The notes below the pieces were generated by a model, which did no database searches, was not told the origin of the DNA, and worked only from the letters and a program-made list of their open reading frames with translations. From contig JADKHK010000013.1 of the NCBI GenBank assembly GCA_016721845.1, positions 1,532,501 to 1,596,500 on the forward strand: a DNA stretch of 64,000 nt, written 5' to 3'. This stretch comes from Lysobacterales bacterium. Lineage in GTDB: Bacteria > Pseudomonadota > Gammaproteobacteria > Xanthomonadales > Ahniellaceae. Of this stretch, positions 54,096-63,296 are shown in pieces. Each line of letters starts with the position of its first letter. Positions within the stretch are counted from its first letter, which is position 1. A program made the translations under genes and the position numbers.

Positions 54096-54538
54096 ACCCG
54101 ATCCGTCGTCGTCGTCTGGTCGCGCTCAGCATCGGTCTGCTCGGCCTCGGCATTGCCGCCGGCTTCGTGGTCTACGCCTTGCGCGAGAACATGCAGCATT
54201 TCATCAGTCCTTCCGACATCGCACTCGGCAAGGCGCCGCAGGGCCATCGCTTCCGTCTCGGCGGCGTGGTGCTGGAAGGCAGCGTGAAGCGGTCCGGCAC
54301 CTCGCTCGACGTCGATTTCATCGTCACCGACCGGTTCAAGGACATTCCGGTGCGCTACACCGGCATCCTGCCCGACCTGTTCCGCGAAGGCCAAAGCGTG
54401 GTCGCGACCGGCACGCTCGAAGGCCAGACGCGCTTCCTTGCCGAGGAGGTGCTGGCCAAGCACGACGAGAACTACATGCCGGCCGAAGTCGCGGACGCCA
54501 TCGCGAAAGCCAAGGCACAGAAGGACGCGACCCGATGA
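54092..54538 (+). CDS. ccmE: Haem chaperone CcmE
   Basis: 148 residues from a GTG that overlaps the ccmD stop; a GGAGGA lies upstream. N-terminal anchor after RRRRL, OB-fold periplasmic domain, and the haem-binding histidine H124 in the HDENY motif (124-128) near the C-terminus. Passes haem to CcmF. ATGA overlap with ccmF. Confidence 0.95.
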   Translation: MNPIRRRRLVALSIGLLGLGIAAGFVVYALRENMQHFISPSDIALGKAPQGHRFRLGGVVLEGSVKRSGTSLDVDFIVTDRFKDIPVRYTGILPDLFREGQSVVATGTLEGQTRFLAEEVLAKHDENYMPAEVADAIAKAKAQKDATR

Positions 54539-56496
54539 TTCCCGAGCTTGGACAATTCGCCCTGATCCTGGCGCTGCTGGTCGCGGTGGTGCAGGCGCTG
54601 ATCCCGCTGATCGGTGCACAGACCGGGCGCCTGCGCTGGATCGCGGTCGCGCGCCCCGCTGCACTGGCCCAGTTCGCGCTCGTCGGCCTGTCGTTCGCGC
54701 TGCTCACGCACGCCTTCGTGGTGCAGGACTTTTCGGTTGCCTACGTTGCGCAAAATTCGAACTCCGACTTGCCGATGCTGTATCGCTATTCGGCCGTCTG
54801 GGGCGCGCATGAAGGTTCATTGCTGCTGTGGGCGCTGATCCTCTCGATCTGGACCGCCGTGGTCGCACTGCGCACGCGCGCCCTGCCGGATGCCTTCGTC
54901 GCCCGCGTGCTCTCGGTGCTCGGTTTCGTCGCGGTCGGCTTCCTGCTGTTCACGATCCTGACTTCGAACCCGTTCCTGCGTCATGTGCCGGGACTGCCCG
55001 ACGGCAACGACCTGAATCCGCTGCTGCAGGACCCGGGCCTGATCATCCATCCGCCGATGCTGTACACCGGGTATGTCGGCTTCGCGGTCGCCTTCGCCTT
55101 CGCGGTCGCAGCCATGATCGAAGGCCGGGGCGACAACCGCTGGGTGCGCTGGGCACGGCCCTGGACCCTGGTCGCCTGGTCGTTCCTGACCTTCGGCATC
55201 GCGCTCGGTTCGTGGTGGGCCTACTACGAACTCGGCTGGGGCGGCTGGTGGTTCTGGGACCCGGTCGAGAATGCGTCCTTCATGCCGTGGCTGGTGGGCA
55301 CCGCGCTGATCCACAGCATGGTCGTCAGCGACCAGCGCCAGCAGCTGCTGCGCTGGACCTTGCTGCTCGCGATCATGGCGTTTTCGCTGTCCCTGCTCGG
55401 CACCTTCCTGGTGCGCTCGGGCGTGCTGACCTCGGTGCATGCCTTCGCCGCCGATCCGACCCGCGGCGTGTTCATTCTCGCCTTCCTCGGATTCGTCACC
55501 GGTGGCGCATTGATCCTCTACGCCTGGCGTGCGCAGGGCTTTGCGCACGATGCCGGGTTTGCACCGGTCTCGCGCGAATCGGCGATCCTGCTGAACAACG
55601 TGCTGCTCACGTCGGCCGCGGCCATGGTGTTGCTCGGGACGCTGTTCCCGCTGCTGGCCGATGCCTTCGACTGGGGCAAGATTTCGGTCGGCCCGCCGTA
55701 TTTCGGCACGCTGTTTCCGATCCTGATGGCGCCGGTCGTGTTCCTGGTCGCGTTCGCGCCCTACCTCCGTTGGCGCGGCGACACGCTGGCGCGTTTCGTC
55801 GGACAACTGAAACTGCCGCTGATCGTCGCCGTCGTGCTCGCGGCATTCGCGTTCGCGCTGTTCAGTGCGCCCTGGGCGGCGGTGCTCGGCGTGCTCGCCG
55901 GTGTCTGGGTGATCACCGCGATGCTGAATTACGTACGCGTGCACCGCGCCGATCCGCAACGCCAGTCGCGTGGCTTCAACCGCGCCACCATCGGCATGCT
56001 GCTCGCGCACGCCGGGATCGGCGTGTTCGTGATCGGCGTGTTCGTGACCGAAGCCACCAGCATCGAGAAGGACGTGCGCCTGGTGCCCGGTGAGTCCATC
56101 GAGGTGCGCGGCTACCGCTTCGTGTTCGAGAAGCTCGAACATCGCGAAGGCCCGAACTTCGCGGCTGATCGCGGCGTCATCGGCGTGTTCAAGGGCGACC
56201 GCCGGGTCGAGACCATGCATCCGGAAAAGCGCCAGTACCGCGGTGGCCAGGTCATGACCGAAGCTGACCTCGATCCCGGTCTGAGTCGCGATCTGTACGT
56301 GGCCATGGGCGAGCCGGTCGGAGACAACAACGCCTGGGCGATCCGCATCTATCACAAGCCTTTCATCCGCTGGATCTGGCTGGGCGCGCTGTTCATGATG
56401 TTCGGCGGATTCGTCGCGGCACTCGATCCGAAACTGCGCGCGGCGCGTGCCGCCGCACGGCGCCTGTCCTCAGACTCCGCCGGAGCGACCGCCTGA
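54535..56496 (+). CDS. ccmF: Haem lyase subunit CcmF
   Basis: 653 residues with about 15 helices. The WWD motif is ELGWGGWWFWDPVENASFMPWL; haem-ligand histidines include IIHPPMLYTGY and LLLSLLGTFLVRSGVLTSVHAFA. Ligates haem to apocytochromes with CcmH/CcmI. The start is at the ccmE stop (ATGA); a longer upstream frame is not real. Confidence 0.96.
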   Translation: MIPELGQFALILALLVAVVQALIPLIGAQTGRLRWIAVARPAALAQFALVGLSFALLTHAFVVQDFSVAYVAQNSNSDLPMLYRYSAVWGAHEGSLLLWALILSIWTAVVALRTRALPDAFVARVLSVLGFVAVGFLLFTILTSNPFLRHVPGLPDGNDLNPLLQDPGLIIHPPMLYTGYVGFAVAFAFAVAAMIEGRGDNRWVRWARPWTLVAWSFLTFGIALGSWWAYYELGWGGWWFWDPVENASFMPWLVGTALIHSMVVSDQRQQLLRWTLLLAIMAFSLSLLGTFLVRSGVLTSVHAFAADPTRGVFILAFLGFVTGGALILYAWRAQGFAHDAGFAPVSRESAILLNNVLLTSAAAMVLLGTLFPLLADAFDWGKISVGPPYFGTLFPILMAPVVFLVAFAPYLRWRGDTLARFVGQLKLPLIVAVVLAAFAFALFSAPWAAVLGVLAGVWVITAMLNYVRVHRADPQRQSRGFNRATIGMLLAHAGIGVFVIGVFVTEATSIEKDVRLVPGESIEVRGYRFVFEKLEHREGPNFAADRGVIGVFKGDRRVETMHPEKRQYRGGQVMTEADLDPGLSRDLYVAMGEPVGDNNAWAIRIYHKPFIRWIWLGALFMMFGGFVAALDPKLRAARAAARRLSSDSAGATA

Positions 56497-57020
56497 TGCG
56501 TTACGTCCTGCCGCTGTTGTTGTTCGCCGCACTGGCCATGCTGCTCTTTGCCGGTCTCGGCAAGGACACGCGCTACGTGCCGTCGCCGCTCATCGACAAG
56601 CCGGCCGCCGCGTTCACGCTGCCCGAACTGCGCGATGGCACACGCGTGATCGACTCGAAGCAATTCGCCGGCCAGCCTTATCTGCTCAATGTCTGGGGGA
56701 GCTGGTGCGTGGCCTGCCAGGAAGAACATCCGGTCCTGCTCGACTACGCGAAGTCGAAGAAGATCCCGCTGGTCGGCCTGAACTGGAAGGACGAGAACGA
56801 GACCGCATTGCGCTGGCTCTCCGCCCTCGGCGACCCCTACGACGCCGTGCCGGTCGATGCCGACGGTCGCGTCGCAATCGACTACGGGGTCTACGGCGCG
56901 CCGGAAACCTTCCTGATCGACGGCAAGGGCGTGATCCGCTTCAAGCAAGTCGGTCCGCTGACGCCCGACATCATCGCCCGCGAGATCACGCCACGTCTGG
57001 CCGGGATGGGAGTGAAATGA
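56496..57020 (+). CDS. ccmG: Thiol:disulphide interchange protein CcmG (DsbE)
   Basis: 174 residues, one N-terminal anchor, thioredoxin fold with NVWGSWCVACQEEHP (C71, C74) and GVYGAPETFLID cis-proline loop. Keeps the cytochrome CxxCH cysteines reduced. Its ATG shares one base with the ccmF stop (TGATG). Confidence 0.95.
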   Translation: MRYVLPLLLFAALAMLLFAGLGKDTRYVPSPLIDKPAAAFTLPELRDGTRVIDSKQFAGQPYLLNVWGSWCVACQEEHPVLLDYAKSKKIPLVGLNWKDENETALRWLSALGDPYDAVPVDADGRVAIDYGVYGAPETFLIDGKGVIRFKQVGPLTPDIIAREITPRLAGMGVK

Positions 57021-57448
57021 TGCGTCGCATGGTGATTGCCCTGGCCTTCCTGCTGATCAGCGCGTTGGCGCAGGCCATCGACCCGTTGCCGTTCGCGAAC
57101 GAGGCCGAGGAACAGCGTTTCCAGCACCTTGCACGCGAGCTGCGCTGCCTGGTCTGCCAGAACCAGAACATCGCCGATTCCGATGCCGGCCTCGCCCGGG
57201 ATCTGCGCAAGGAAGTCTTCGAGATGATGCGCGCCGGCAAGTCGGACGACGAGATCAAGCGGTTCCTCACCGATCGCTACGGCGACTTCGTGCTGTATCG
57301 CCCGCCGTTCAAGGCCACGACGCTGGTGTTGTGGGTCGGCCCGATCCTGATCCTGCTGATCGGCGTCGCGATCGCACGCAACATGATGCTGCGCGCCGGA
57401 CCGCACCCCGACCTGCCCGGCCCGATCGACGACAAGGTGGAACGATGA
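57017..57448 (+). CDS. ccmH: Cytochrome c maturation protein CcmH
   Basis: 143 residues: signal peptide, the LRCLVCQNQ motif (C44, C47), a three-helix bundle with SDAGLARDLRKEVFEMMRAGKSDDEIKRFLTDRYGDFVLYRPP, and a C-terminal anchor. Short form, with CcmI separate. ATGA overlaps with both neighbours. Confidence 0.95.
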   Translation: MMRRMVIALAFLLISALAQAIDPLPFANEAEEQRFQHLARELRCLVCQNQNIADSDAGLARDLRKEVFEMMRAGKSDDEIKRFLTDRYGDFVLYRPPFKATTLVLWVGPILILLIGVAIARNMMLRAGPHPDLPGPIDDKVER

Positions 57449-58656
57449 GCACTGCATTCCTGGTCTGGGTCGCGCTGATCAGCATCGCGGCCATGACGCC
57501 GATCCTGTGGCCGCTGCTGCGCCCGAAGATTGAGGACGAAGACTCGCGCGCGGCCCGCAAGCAGCGCGATGCACTCGCCGCCGCACGTGCGGCCGGCGTG
57601 TTGTCCCAGGACGAATACGAGTCCAAGCGGGCCGCATTGCCCTCGCCCGCCGCAGCGCCGGAGCGGCCGTCGCGCCTGCTCGCCCTGCTCCTCGTGGTGT
57701 TGGTACCGCTGACGGCGCTTCTGCAATATCGCCAGATCGGGGAGCCGCGCGCGCTCGATCCGAAGGCGCTGGTCTCGGCCGAGGCGGAAATGGCGAGCGC
57801 GCCGGACCTGGCTACTGCGGTCTCCGGTCTCGAACAGCGACTGGCAGGACAACCGGACGATGTCGAGGGCCTGCGCCTGCTCGCGAGCGGCTACCAGCAG
57901 TTGCAGCAATTCGGCGATGCCCGCGACACGTTGCTGAAGGTGCGCCTGCTGCGACCGGACGATCTCGACGTCCAGGTCGAATATGCCGAAGCGGTGGCCC
58001 TGGCGACCGAATCCCGGCGCATCGAGGGCGAGGCGGAGACCCTGCTCGCCGATGCCTTGAGCAAGGACCCGAACCATCAACGCGCCTTGTGGCTGTCCGG
58101 CATTGCAGCCGTGCAGCGGGACGACAAGCCCGCCGCACTCGCACACTGGCAACACCTGCTGCCGTTGCTGCCGCCGAACTCGACCGTCTACAACGCCGTC
58201 GCCGAACAGATTCGCGGCATTGGCGGCGACGCGCCCGCGGCTGTCGTGCAGGAAGAGGGGCCGGCCGCTTCCGCGGCGCAAGACGATTCGCCCGCCACCG
58301 CAAGTGCACCGGCGATCCGCGTCCAGGTCCGCGTCGCGGCCGCATTGCAGGATCGTGTCGCCGCCACCGACACCGTCTACGTGTTCGCGCGTGCGGCCGA
58401 GGGTTCGAAGATGCCGCTCGCGATCCAGCGGTTTGCCGCGTCCGAGCTGCCCAGGGAAGTCGTGCTCGATGACAGTTCGGGCATGATGCCGACGCTCAAG
58501 CTCTCGCAGACGCCGCGCATCGTGCTCGGCGCGCGAATCTCGAAGTCCGGCAACGCCATCCCGCAATCGGGCGATCTCGAGATCATCGGCCAGGCCATCG
58601 AGCAATCCGCGATCTCGACGCCGGTGGTGCTGGAGATCGCCAGCGTCGTGCCCTGA
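57445..58656 (+). CDS. ccmI: Cytochrome c maturation protein CcmI
   Basis: 403 residues: N-terminal anchor (AFLVWVALISIAAMTPILWPLL), a second helix (LLALLLVVLVPLTALLQY), a TPR domain (EGLRLLASGYQQLQQFGDARDTLLK..., about 150-260) that binds apocytochrome c tails, and a beta-rich end domain. Closes the operon. Confidence 0.92.
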   Translation: MSTAFLVWVALISIAAMTPILWPLLRPKIEDEDSRAARKQRDALAAARAAGVLSQDEYESKRAALPSPAAAPERPSRLLALLLVVLVPLTALLQYRQIGEPRALDPKALVSAEAEMASAPDLATAVSGLEQRLAGQPDDVEGLRLLASGYQQLQQFGDARDTLLKVRLLRPDDLDVQVEYAEAVALATESRRIEGEAETLLADALSKDPNHQRALWLSGIAAVQRDDKPAALAHWQHLLPLLPPNSTVYNAVAEQIRGIGGDAPAAVVQEEGPAASAAQDDSPATASAPAIRVQVRVAAALQDRVAATDTVYVFARAAEGSKMPLAIQRFAASELPREVVLDDSSGMMPTLKLSQTPRIVLGARISKSGNAIPQSGDLEIIGQAIEQSAISTPVVLEIASVVP

Positions 58657-58663
58657 GTCTGCA

Positions 58664-58783
58664 ATGCTTGCCCCCGCGCAATGGCGCGCGTTCGCCCAAC
58701 GCGATCGCAGCGCAATGAACGCACCGGCAGCGAAACGCACGATCGAACTGCTGGCAGCGATGTCACAGATCGCGCCGGAGTGA
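58664..58783 (+). CDS. Possible small ORF, 39 residues
   Basis: An ATG-to-TGA frame in the 133-base gap between ccmI and the next gene, MLAPAQWRAFAQRDRSAMNA ... MSQIAPE. It ends six bases before the YkgJ-like start, which suits coupling, but there is no clear ribosome site or family. It could be chance or a decayed gene end. Confidence 0.2.
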   Translation: MLAPAQWRAFAQRDRSAMNAPAAKRTIELLAAMSQIAPE

Positions 58784-58789
58784 GCGCGG

Positions 58790-59146
58790 ATGTCGAGCAC
58801 TTCGCTTGATGCCGAACGGCTGTGCCAATCCTGCGGCGCCTGCTGCGAATCCTATCGCGTGTCGTTCTACTGGGCGGAAACGCTGGAACTCGGCATTCCC
58901 GACGCCATGGTCGAGCAATTGACGCCCTGGAATGCCTGCCTGCGCGGCACCAATTCGGCGATGCCGCGCTGCGCAGCACTGACCGGCACGGTCGGCGAAC
59001 GCGTCGCCTGCGGCATGTACGCGGCGCGCCCCTCGCCCTGCCGCGAAGTTCAGATTGGTGACGATCGTTGCCGACGCGCGCGCCAGCGCCACGAGTTGCC
59101 CGATCTTCCGACGTCCCTGTGGCTCGATGACAAACCTGCACCCTGA
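58790..59146 (+). CDS. YkgJ-family cysteine-cluster protein
   Basis: 118 residues. The CQSCGACCESYRVSFYW start and the later CGMYAARPSPCREV segment are the two halves of the metal-binding cysteine cluster (Pfam CxxCxxCC, Zn/Fe-S). Function is unknown in general. Stand-alone after ccmI. Confidence 0.83.
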   Translation: MSSTSLDAERLCQSCGACCESYRVSFYWAETLELGIPDAMVEQLTPWNACLRGTNSAMPRCAALTGTVGERVACGMYAARPSPCREVQIGDDRCRRARQRHELPDLPTSLWLDDKPAP

Positions 59147-59185
59147 TCTGCGTACCCGATCGCACCCCCACCACGGAGTGCGCTC

Positions 59186-59644
59186 ATGTCCCGGATCCCG
59201 GCCCTGTTGTTCCTGACGATGTCGCTGTTCGCGCTGCCGGCACGCGCCGACTGGGATGCGAAGCTTGAAGCCGAGGAGCAGGCGAAACGCGAAGCCGCCG
59301 CGCGCGAGGAACAAGCGCGCAAGGCTGAAGCCGATGCCATGCTGGCGGCCGCACGCGCCAAGGCGGACGCGGCGATGATGGCCGACAAGCGCAAGACGCT
59401 TGGCGCCGCGGCGACCGGCAGGTCCGACGCCGAAGTGAACCGCCTCTACGACGCGCACATCGCGCAGAAGACCGCCGAAGCGGACGCCGCGTTCGCGGAA
59501 GGTCAGAAAGCCCTCAGCTCGGGCGCCGGCGCCGCCGCGATGAAGCAGGTCACCGGCAAATCGATGCAGGAGCTGCAATCCATGTCCGACGAAGAACTCG
59601 AGGCCATGGCCGCGGAAATGGCGGCGAAGTACGGCGGGGAGTGA
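59186..59644 (+). CDS. Exported Ala/Glu-rich coiled-coil protein
   Basis: 152 residues: signal peptide (MSRIPALLFLTMSLFALPARA), then a charged helix (KLEAEEQAKREAAAREEQARKAEADAMLAAARAKADAAMM) likely to be coiled coil, and an acidic helical end. Low sequence complexity hides any family link. Periplasmic; function unknown. Confidence 0.6.
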   Translation: MSRIPALLFLTMSLFALPARADWDAKLEAEEQAKREAAAREEQARKAEADAMLAAARAKADAAMMADKRKTLGAAATGRSDAEVNRLYDAHIAQKTAEADAAFAEGQKALSSGAGAAAMKQVTGKSMQELQSMSDEELEAMAAEMAAKYGGE

Positions 59645-59669
59645 TGCGCTCGACCTTGGGCGTCAGCGC

Positions 59670-60155
59670 TCAGTGGTGATGACCACCCGCGCCGTGCACG
59701 TGACCGTGGGCGACTTCTTCTTCGCTGGCGTCGCGCACTTCGGTGATCTCGATATCGAAGTTGAGCGTCTTGCCTGCGAGCGGATGATTGGCATCGATGT
59801 CGACGACCGTCGCACCGACCTTGATCACGGTGACCTGGTGCATGCCTTGTTGTGACTTCAGCACGGTGACCATGCCCGGCTTCAGCTTGTCGCCGTCCTG
59901 GAAGTACTTCTTCGGCACGCGCTGGGTGCGATCCTCGTCACGCAGCCCGTAGCCTTCCTCGGGCGGCACGGTGATCACGAACTGGTCACCGGCCGACTTG
60001 CCCTCGAGCGCCTTTTCGACACCCGGGATCAGCGAGCCATGGCCGGCGAGGATCGCCAGCGGCTCGCCGCCTTCACGCGACGAGTCGATCTGGTGGCCGG
60101 CCGCGTCGGTCAGCGTGTAATGGAACATGACGACTTTGTCTTTCGTGACCTGCAT
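59670..60155 (-). CDS. slyD: SlyD-like FKBP-type peptidyl-prolyl isomerase
   Basis: 161 residues. KVVMFHYTLTDAAGHQIDSS, EPLAILAGHGSLIPGVEKALEGKSAGDQF and PPEEGYGLRDEDRTQRVPKKYFQ are FKBP/SlyD motifs; an insert-in-flap domain follows, and NHPLAGKTLNFDIEI closes the fold. The His-rich tail (HGHVHGAGGHHH) can bind nickel. Folding helper and metal chaperone in the cytoplasm. Alternative in-frame starts upstream lie in a non-conserved stretch. Confidence 0.92.
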   Translation of the reverse strand: MQVTKDKVVMFHYTLTDAAGHQIDSSREGGEPLAILAGHGSLIPGVEKALEGKSAGDQFVITVPPEEGYGLRDEDRTQRVPKKYFQDGDKLKPGMVTVLKSQQGMHQVTVIKVGATVVDIDANHPLAGKTLNFDIEITEVRDASEEEVAHGHVHGAGGHHH

Positions 60156-60294
60156 GGCCGACTCCGCAAGCAAAAAATGGGCGCGGATCATAACGGCTGG
60201 GCCATCCCGGCGCGAATCGACAACGAATTGTTGACCCCGCGCGCGAACGGCACCGCTACACTCGGCATTCGAACCACCGTTTGAATGGATCGCC

Positions 60295-60756
60295 ATGCGC
60301 ACCCTCCGACTGTTCACCTTGAGTCTCGCCCTGATTCTGGCGGCCTGCGCCACCGCGCCGCCGAAGCGCATCAATCCGCCCGCGCTGTCGATCCAGCGCC
60401 TGGCGATGCCGGATTCCGGCAGCGCGGACGTCGAACTGCGCCTCCAGAATCACAGCGATGTGCCGATGCGCTTCGCCACCATCGACCTGAAACTGCGCTT
60501 CGCCGGCGTTGATGCCGGGACGTTGCGGGTCCAGCCCGGCATCGAGGTCGCGCCGCACAATGCCGAAGTCGTGACAGTACCGATCGACCCCACGCACCAC
60601 GCCGAGATCGCACGGGTGCTGGCGGACCAGCGCGATGGCACCGTGCACTACCAGTTGCGCGGCACGGTCGATATCAGCGAACCCGAACGCCAATACGACA
60701 TCAACTTCGAAAGTCGCCTGAGCCCGGTGCCGGGCAAGCCCGGCGAGTTCCGCTGA
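60295..60756 (+). CDS. LEA14-like (LEA_2/WHy domain) lipoprotein
   Basis: 153 residues. Lipoprotein signal ending LILAACATAP. One LEA_2-type beta domain follows: SIQRLAMPDSGSADVELRLQNHSDVPMRFATIDLKLRFAGVDAG, ending in a strand YDINFESRL. Similar small lipoproteins occur in Xanthomonadales and Pseudomonas; function unknown, perhaps stress or envelope. Precedes an acyl-CoA dehydrogenase by 45 bases. Confidence 0.8.
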   Translation: MRTLRLFTLSLALILAACATAPPKRINPPALSIQRLAMPDSGSADVELRLQNHSDVPMRFATIDLKLRFAGVDAGTLRVQPGIEVAPHNAEVVTVPIDPTHHAEIARVLADQRDGTVHYQLRGTVDISEPERQYDINFESRLSPVPGKPGEFR

Positions 60757-60801
60757 ACCCCGCCATTCCGCAACCGACCCCGAAATCCGCAGGAGTCTCC
60801 G

Positions 60802-62580
60802 ATGAGCCGCTATGCCGCCCCGCTTCGTGAAATGCGCTACGTGCTGTTCGACGTGCTGCACGGAGAGTCCCACTTCGCCAGCCTGCCCGGCGCCGACAGC
60901 GCCAACCGCGAACTGGTCGATGCCGTGCTCGACGAAGCCGCGAAATTCAACGAACAGGTGCTGGCACCGCTGAACAAGACCGGCGACCAGGAAGGCTGCC
61001 ACTGGAACGCCGGCGTCGTGACCACGCCGAAAGGCTTCAAGGAGGCCTATGCGCAATTTGTCGACGGCGGCTGGAGCGGACTCACCGCGCCGGAAGCCTA
61101 TGGCGGACAGCATCTGCCGGAAATCGTCGGCGCCATCGTCAAGGAAATGATCGACTCGGCCAACCTGAGTTGGGGCACTTATCCGCTGCTCTCGCACGGC
61201 GCCACCGAAGCACTCAAGCACCACGGCGAGGAATGGCAGCGCCAGGTGTTCCTGAAGCCCATCGTCGAAGGCCGCTGGACCGGCACCATGTGCCTGACCG
61301 AGCCGCATTGCGGCTCCGACCTCGGCCTGCTCAAGACCAAGGCCGAACCCACGGCCGACGGCATGTATCGCATCAGCGGCACCAAGATCTTCATCACTGC
61401 CGGCGAACATGACCTGACCGAGAACATCGTGCACCTCGTGCTCGCGCGCCTGCCCGACGCACCGCCCGGCACCAAGGGCATCTCGCTGTTCATCGTGCCG
61501 AAATTCAAGACCGCGCGCGACGGCACCGTGGGCGAGCGCAACTCGTTGTCGTGCGGATCGATCGAGCACAAGATGGGCATCAAGGCCTCGGCCACGTGCG
61601 TGATGAACTTCGATGGTGCCGAGGGTTATCTGATCGGCCAGGCCAATCGCGGCCTCAATGCCATGTTCACGATGATGAACACGGCCCGCCTCGCGGTTGG
61701 TCTGCAGGGCCTCGGCCTGATCGAGCGCGCCTACCAGAACGCGCTGTTCTATGCGCGTGATCGCCTGCAGATGCGTTCGCTGAGCGGTCCGAAGCGCCCG
61801 GACAAACCGGCCGATCCGCTGATCGTCCACCCGGACATCCGGCGCATGCTGCTCACTCAGAAGGCTTTCGTCGAGGCCGGCCGGGCCTTGTCGTATCGCG
61901 CCATCATGCTGGTCGACGTGTTCGAGCGCGCCAGCGACGCCGAAGTGAAGAAGAACGCCGACGATCTGCTCGGTTTCCTCACCCCGATCGTCAAGGCAGT
62001 GATGACCGAACTCGCCGTCGAATGCACCAACCATGCGCTGCAGATCTACGGTGGCCACGGCTACATCGCCGAGTGGGGCATGGAACAACTCGCCCGCGAC
62101 GCCCGCATCACCACGATTTACGAAGGCACCACCGGCATCCAGGCGCTGGACCTGCTCGGCCGCAAGACGCTGCAGAGCCAGGGCGCCGGCCTCAAGCTGT
62201 TCCTCACCGAAATCGCCGATTTCTGCGCCGCGAACGCCGGCAACGCCGATGTCGCCGAATTCATCCCGGTGCTGACCCAACTCGCGCAACAGTGGCAGGA
62301 ACTCACGATCCACGTCGGCAAGGCGAGCATGGCCAACCCGGAAGAACTCGGCGCGGCCTCTGTCGACTACCTGTTTTACGCGGGCTACGTCTCGCTCGCG
62401 TACTTCTCGGCCAGACTCGTGGCGCACGCTCGCCCGCACGGCGATGCCTTCCTGAAGAACAAGCTCGACACCGCGCGCTTCTATTTCACCCGCATCCTGC
62501 CGCGTACCGGTGCGCATGCCCTTGCGATCCGCGCCGGCGCCGCAACGCTGATGGCGATGGACGAGGACGCGTTCGGGTGA
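60802..62580 (+). CDS. Acyl-CoA dehydrogenase with C-terminal extension (DmdC-like)
   Basis: 592 residues. N-terminal cap MSRYAAPLREMRYVLFDVL is typical of this subgroup; MCLTEPHCGSDLGLLKTKAEP is the FAD/substrate motif, YRISGTKIFITAGEHDLTENIVHLVLARL another; the catalytic glutamate is probably in TTIYEGTTGIQALDLLGRK; a C-terminal ~130-residue domain follows. Members act on medium/long or unusual acyl-CoAs (for example methylmercaptopropionyl-CoA); substrate is open. The next gene starts at GTGA in its stop. Confidence 0.92.
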   Translation: MSRYAAPLREMRYVLFDVLHGESHFASLPGADSANRELVDAVLDEAAKFNEQVLAPLNKTGDQEGCHWNAGVVTTPKGFKEAYAQFVDGGWSGLTAPEAYGGQHLPEIVGAIVKEMIDSANLSWGTYPLLSHGATEALKHHGEEWQRQVFLKPIVEGRWTGTMCLTEPHCGSDLGLLKTKAEPTADGMYRISGTKIFITAGEHDLTENIVHLVLARLPDAPPGTKGISLFIVPKFKTARDGTVGERNSLSCGSIEHKMGIKASATCVMNFDGAEGYLIGQANRGLNAMFTMMNTARLAVGLQGLGLIERAYQNALFYARDRLQMRSLSGPKRPDKPADPLIVHPDIRRMLLTQKAFVEAGRALSYRAIMLVDVFERASDAEVKKNADDLLGFLTPIVKAVMTELAVECTNHALQIYGGHGYIAEWGMEQLARDARITTIYEGTTGIQALDLLGRKTLQSQGAGLKLFLTEIADFCAANAGNADVAEFIPVLTQLAQQWQELTIHVGKASMANPEELGAASVDYLFYAGYVSLAYFSARLVAHARPHGDAFLKNKLDTARFYFTRILPRTGAHALAIRAGAATLMAMDEDAFG

Positions 62581-63236
62581 GACTGCACCCGGTGCTGGTC
62601 GCGATGTTCGTCGCAACAGGCGCGATCGAGGCGGCAAGCTTCGATTGCACCAAGGCGACGACGGAAGTCGAGAAGCTGGTCTGCGCGGACGCTGCGCTGT
62701 CGGCGCAGGACGACGCACTTGCGGCGACCTATCGCCAAGCTGCGTCGCTGACGACGCCGGGCGACACTGAGCCGAGGGCGTCGCAACGCGCCTGGTTGAA
62801 GCAGCGCAACGCCTGCACCGAGGCCGAGTGCGTGGCGAATGCCTACCGAGCGCGCATCGCCGAACTCAACGATGCGATCGGGCAGGACCTGAACGCGGAG
62901 GCCATCGCGGGCAGCTACACCCGTCGCGACCGCAACTACTCCGACGAAGGCGAGCCGTCCGAGATCACCGTGCGTGCCTTGCCCGACGGCCGGGTCACGA
63001 TCGAAGGCGAAGCGCTGTGGATCGGCAATGCCGACACCGGCAACGTCAATACCGGCACACTCGAAGGCGACCACGAACTGCGCGCCGGCGTCGTCGACTA
63101 TCGCGATGGCGACGACGAATGGTCCTGCGTGCTGACGTTGCGATTTGGCCGCGACAGCATCGACATCGACGAACCGCGACCCACCTGTGGCGGAAATCAC
63201 GTCCGCTTCGGTGGTCATTACCGAAAATCGCAGTGA
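62577..63236 (+). CDS. LprI/DUF1311-like exported protein
   Basis: 219 residues from a GTG overlapping the previous stop. Signal peptide (VRLHPVLVAMFVATGAIEA), then a lysozyme-inhibitor LprI-type domain (FDCTKATTEVEKLVCADAALSAQDDALAATYRQA ... QRAWLKQRNAC) and an extra ~110-residue beta-rich domain with a Cys pair. The LprI relation suggests envelope/lysozyme-inhibitor function, not proven. Confidence 0.82.
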   Translation: MRLHPVLVAMFVATGAIEAASFDCTKATTEVEKLVCADAALSAQDDALAATYRQAASLTTPGDTEPRASQRAWLKQRNACTEAECVANAYRARIAELNDAIGQDLNAEAIAGSYTRRDRNYSDEGEPSEITVRALPDGRVTIEGEALWIGNADTGNVNTGTLEGDHELRAGVVDYRDGDDEWSCVLTLRFGRDSIDIDEPRPTCGGNHVRFGGHYRKSQ

Positions 63237-63296
63237 TCTCGCAGCGCTGCGCGCTAGGATGGCCGCAGCGTTCGCCGACTCGAGCAGGCTCGCCCG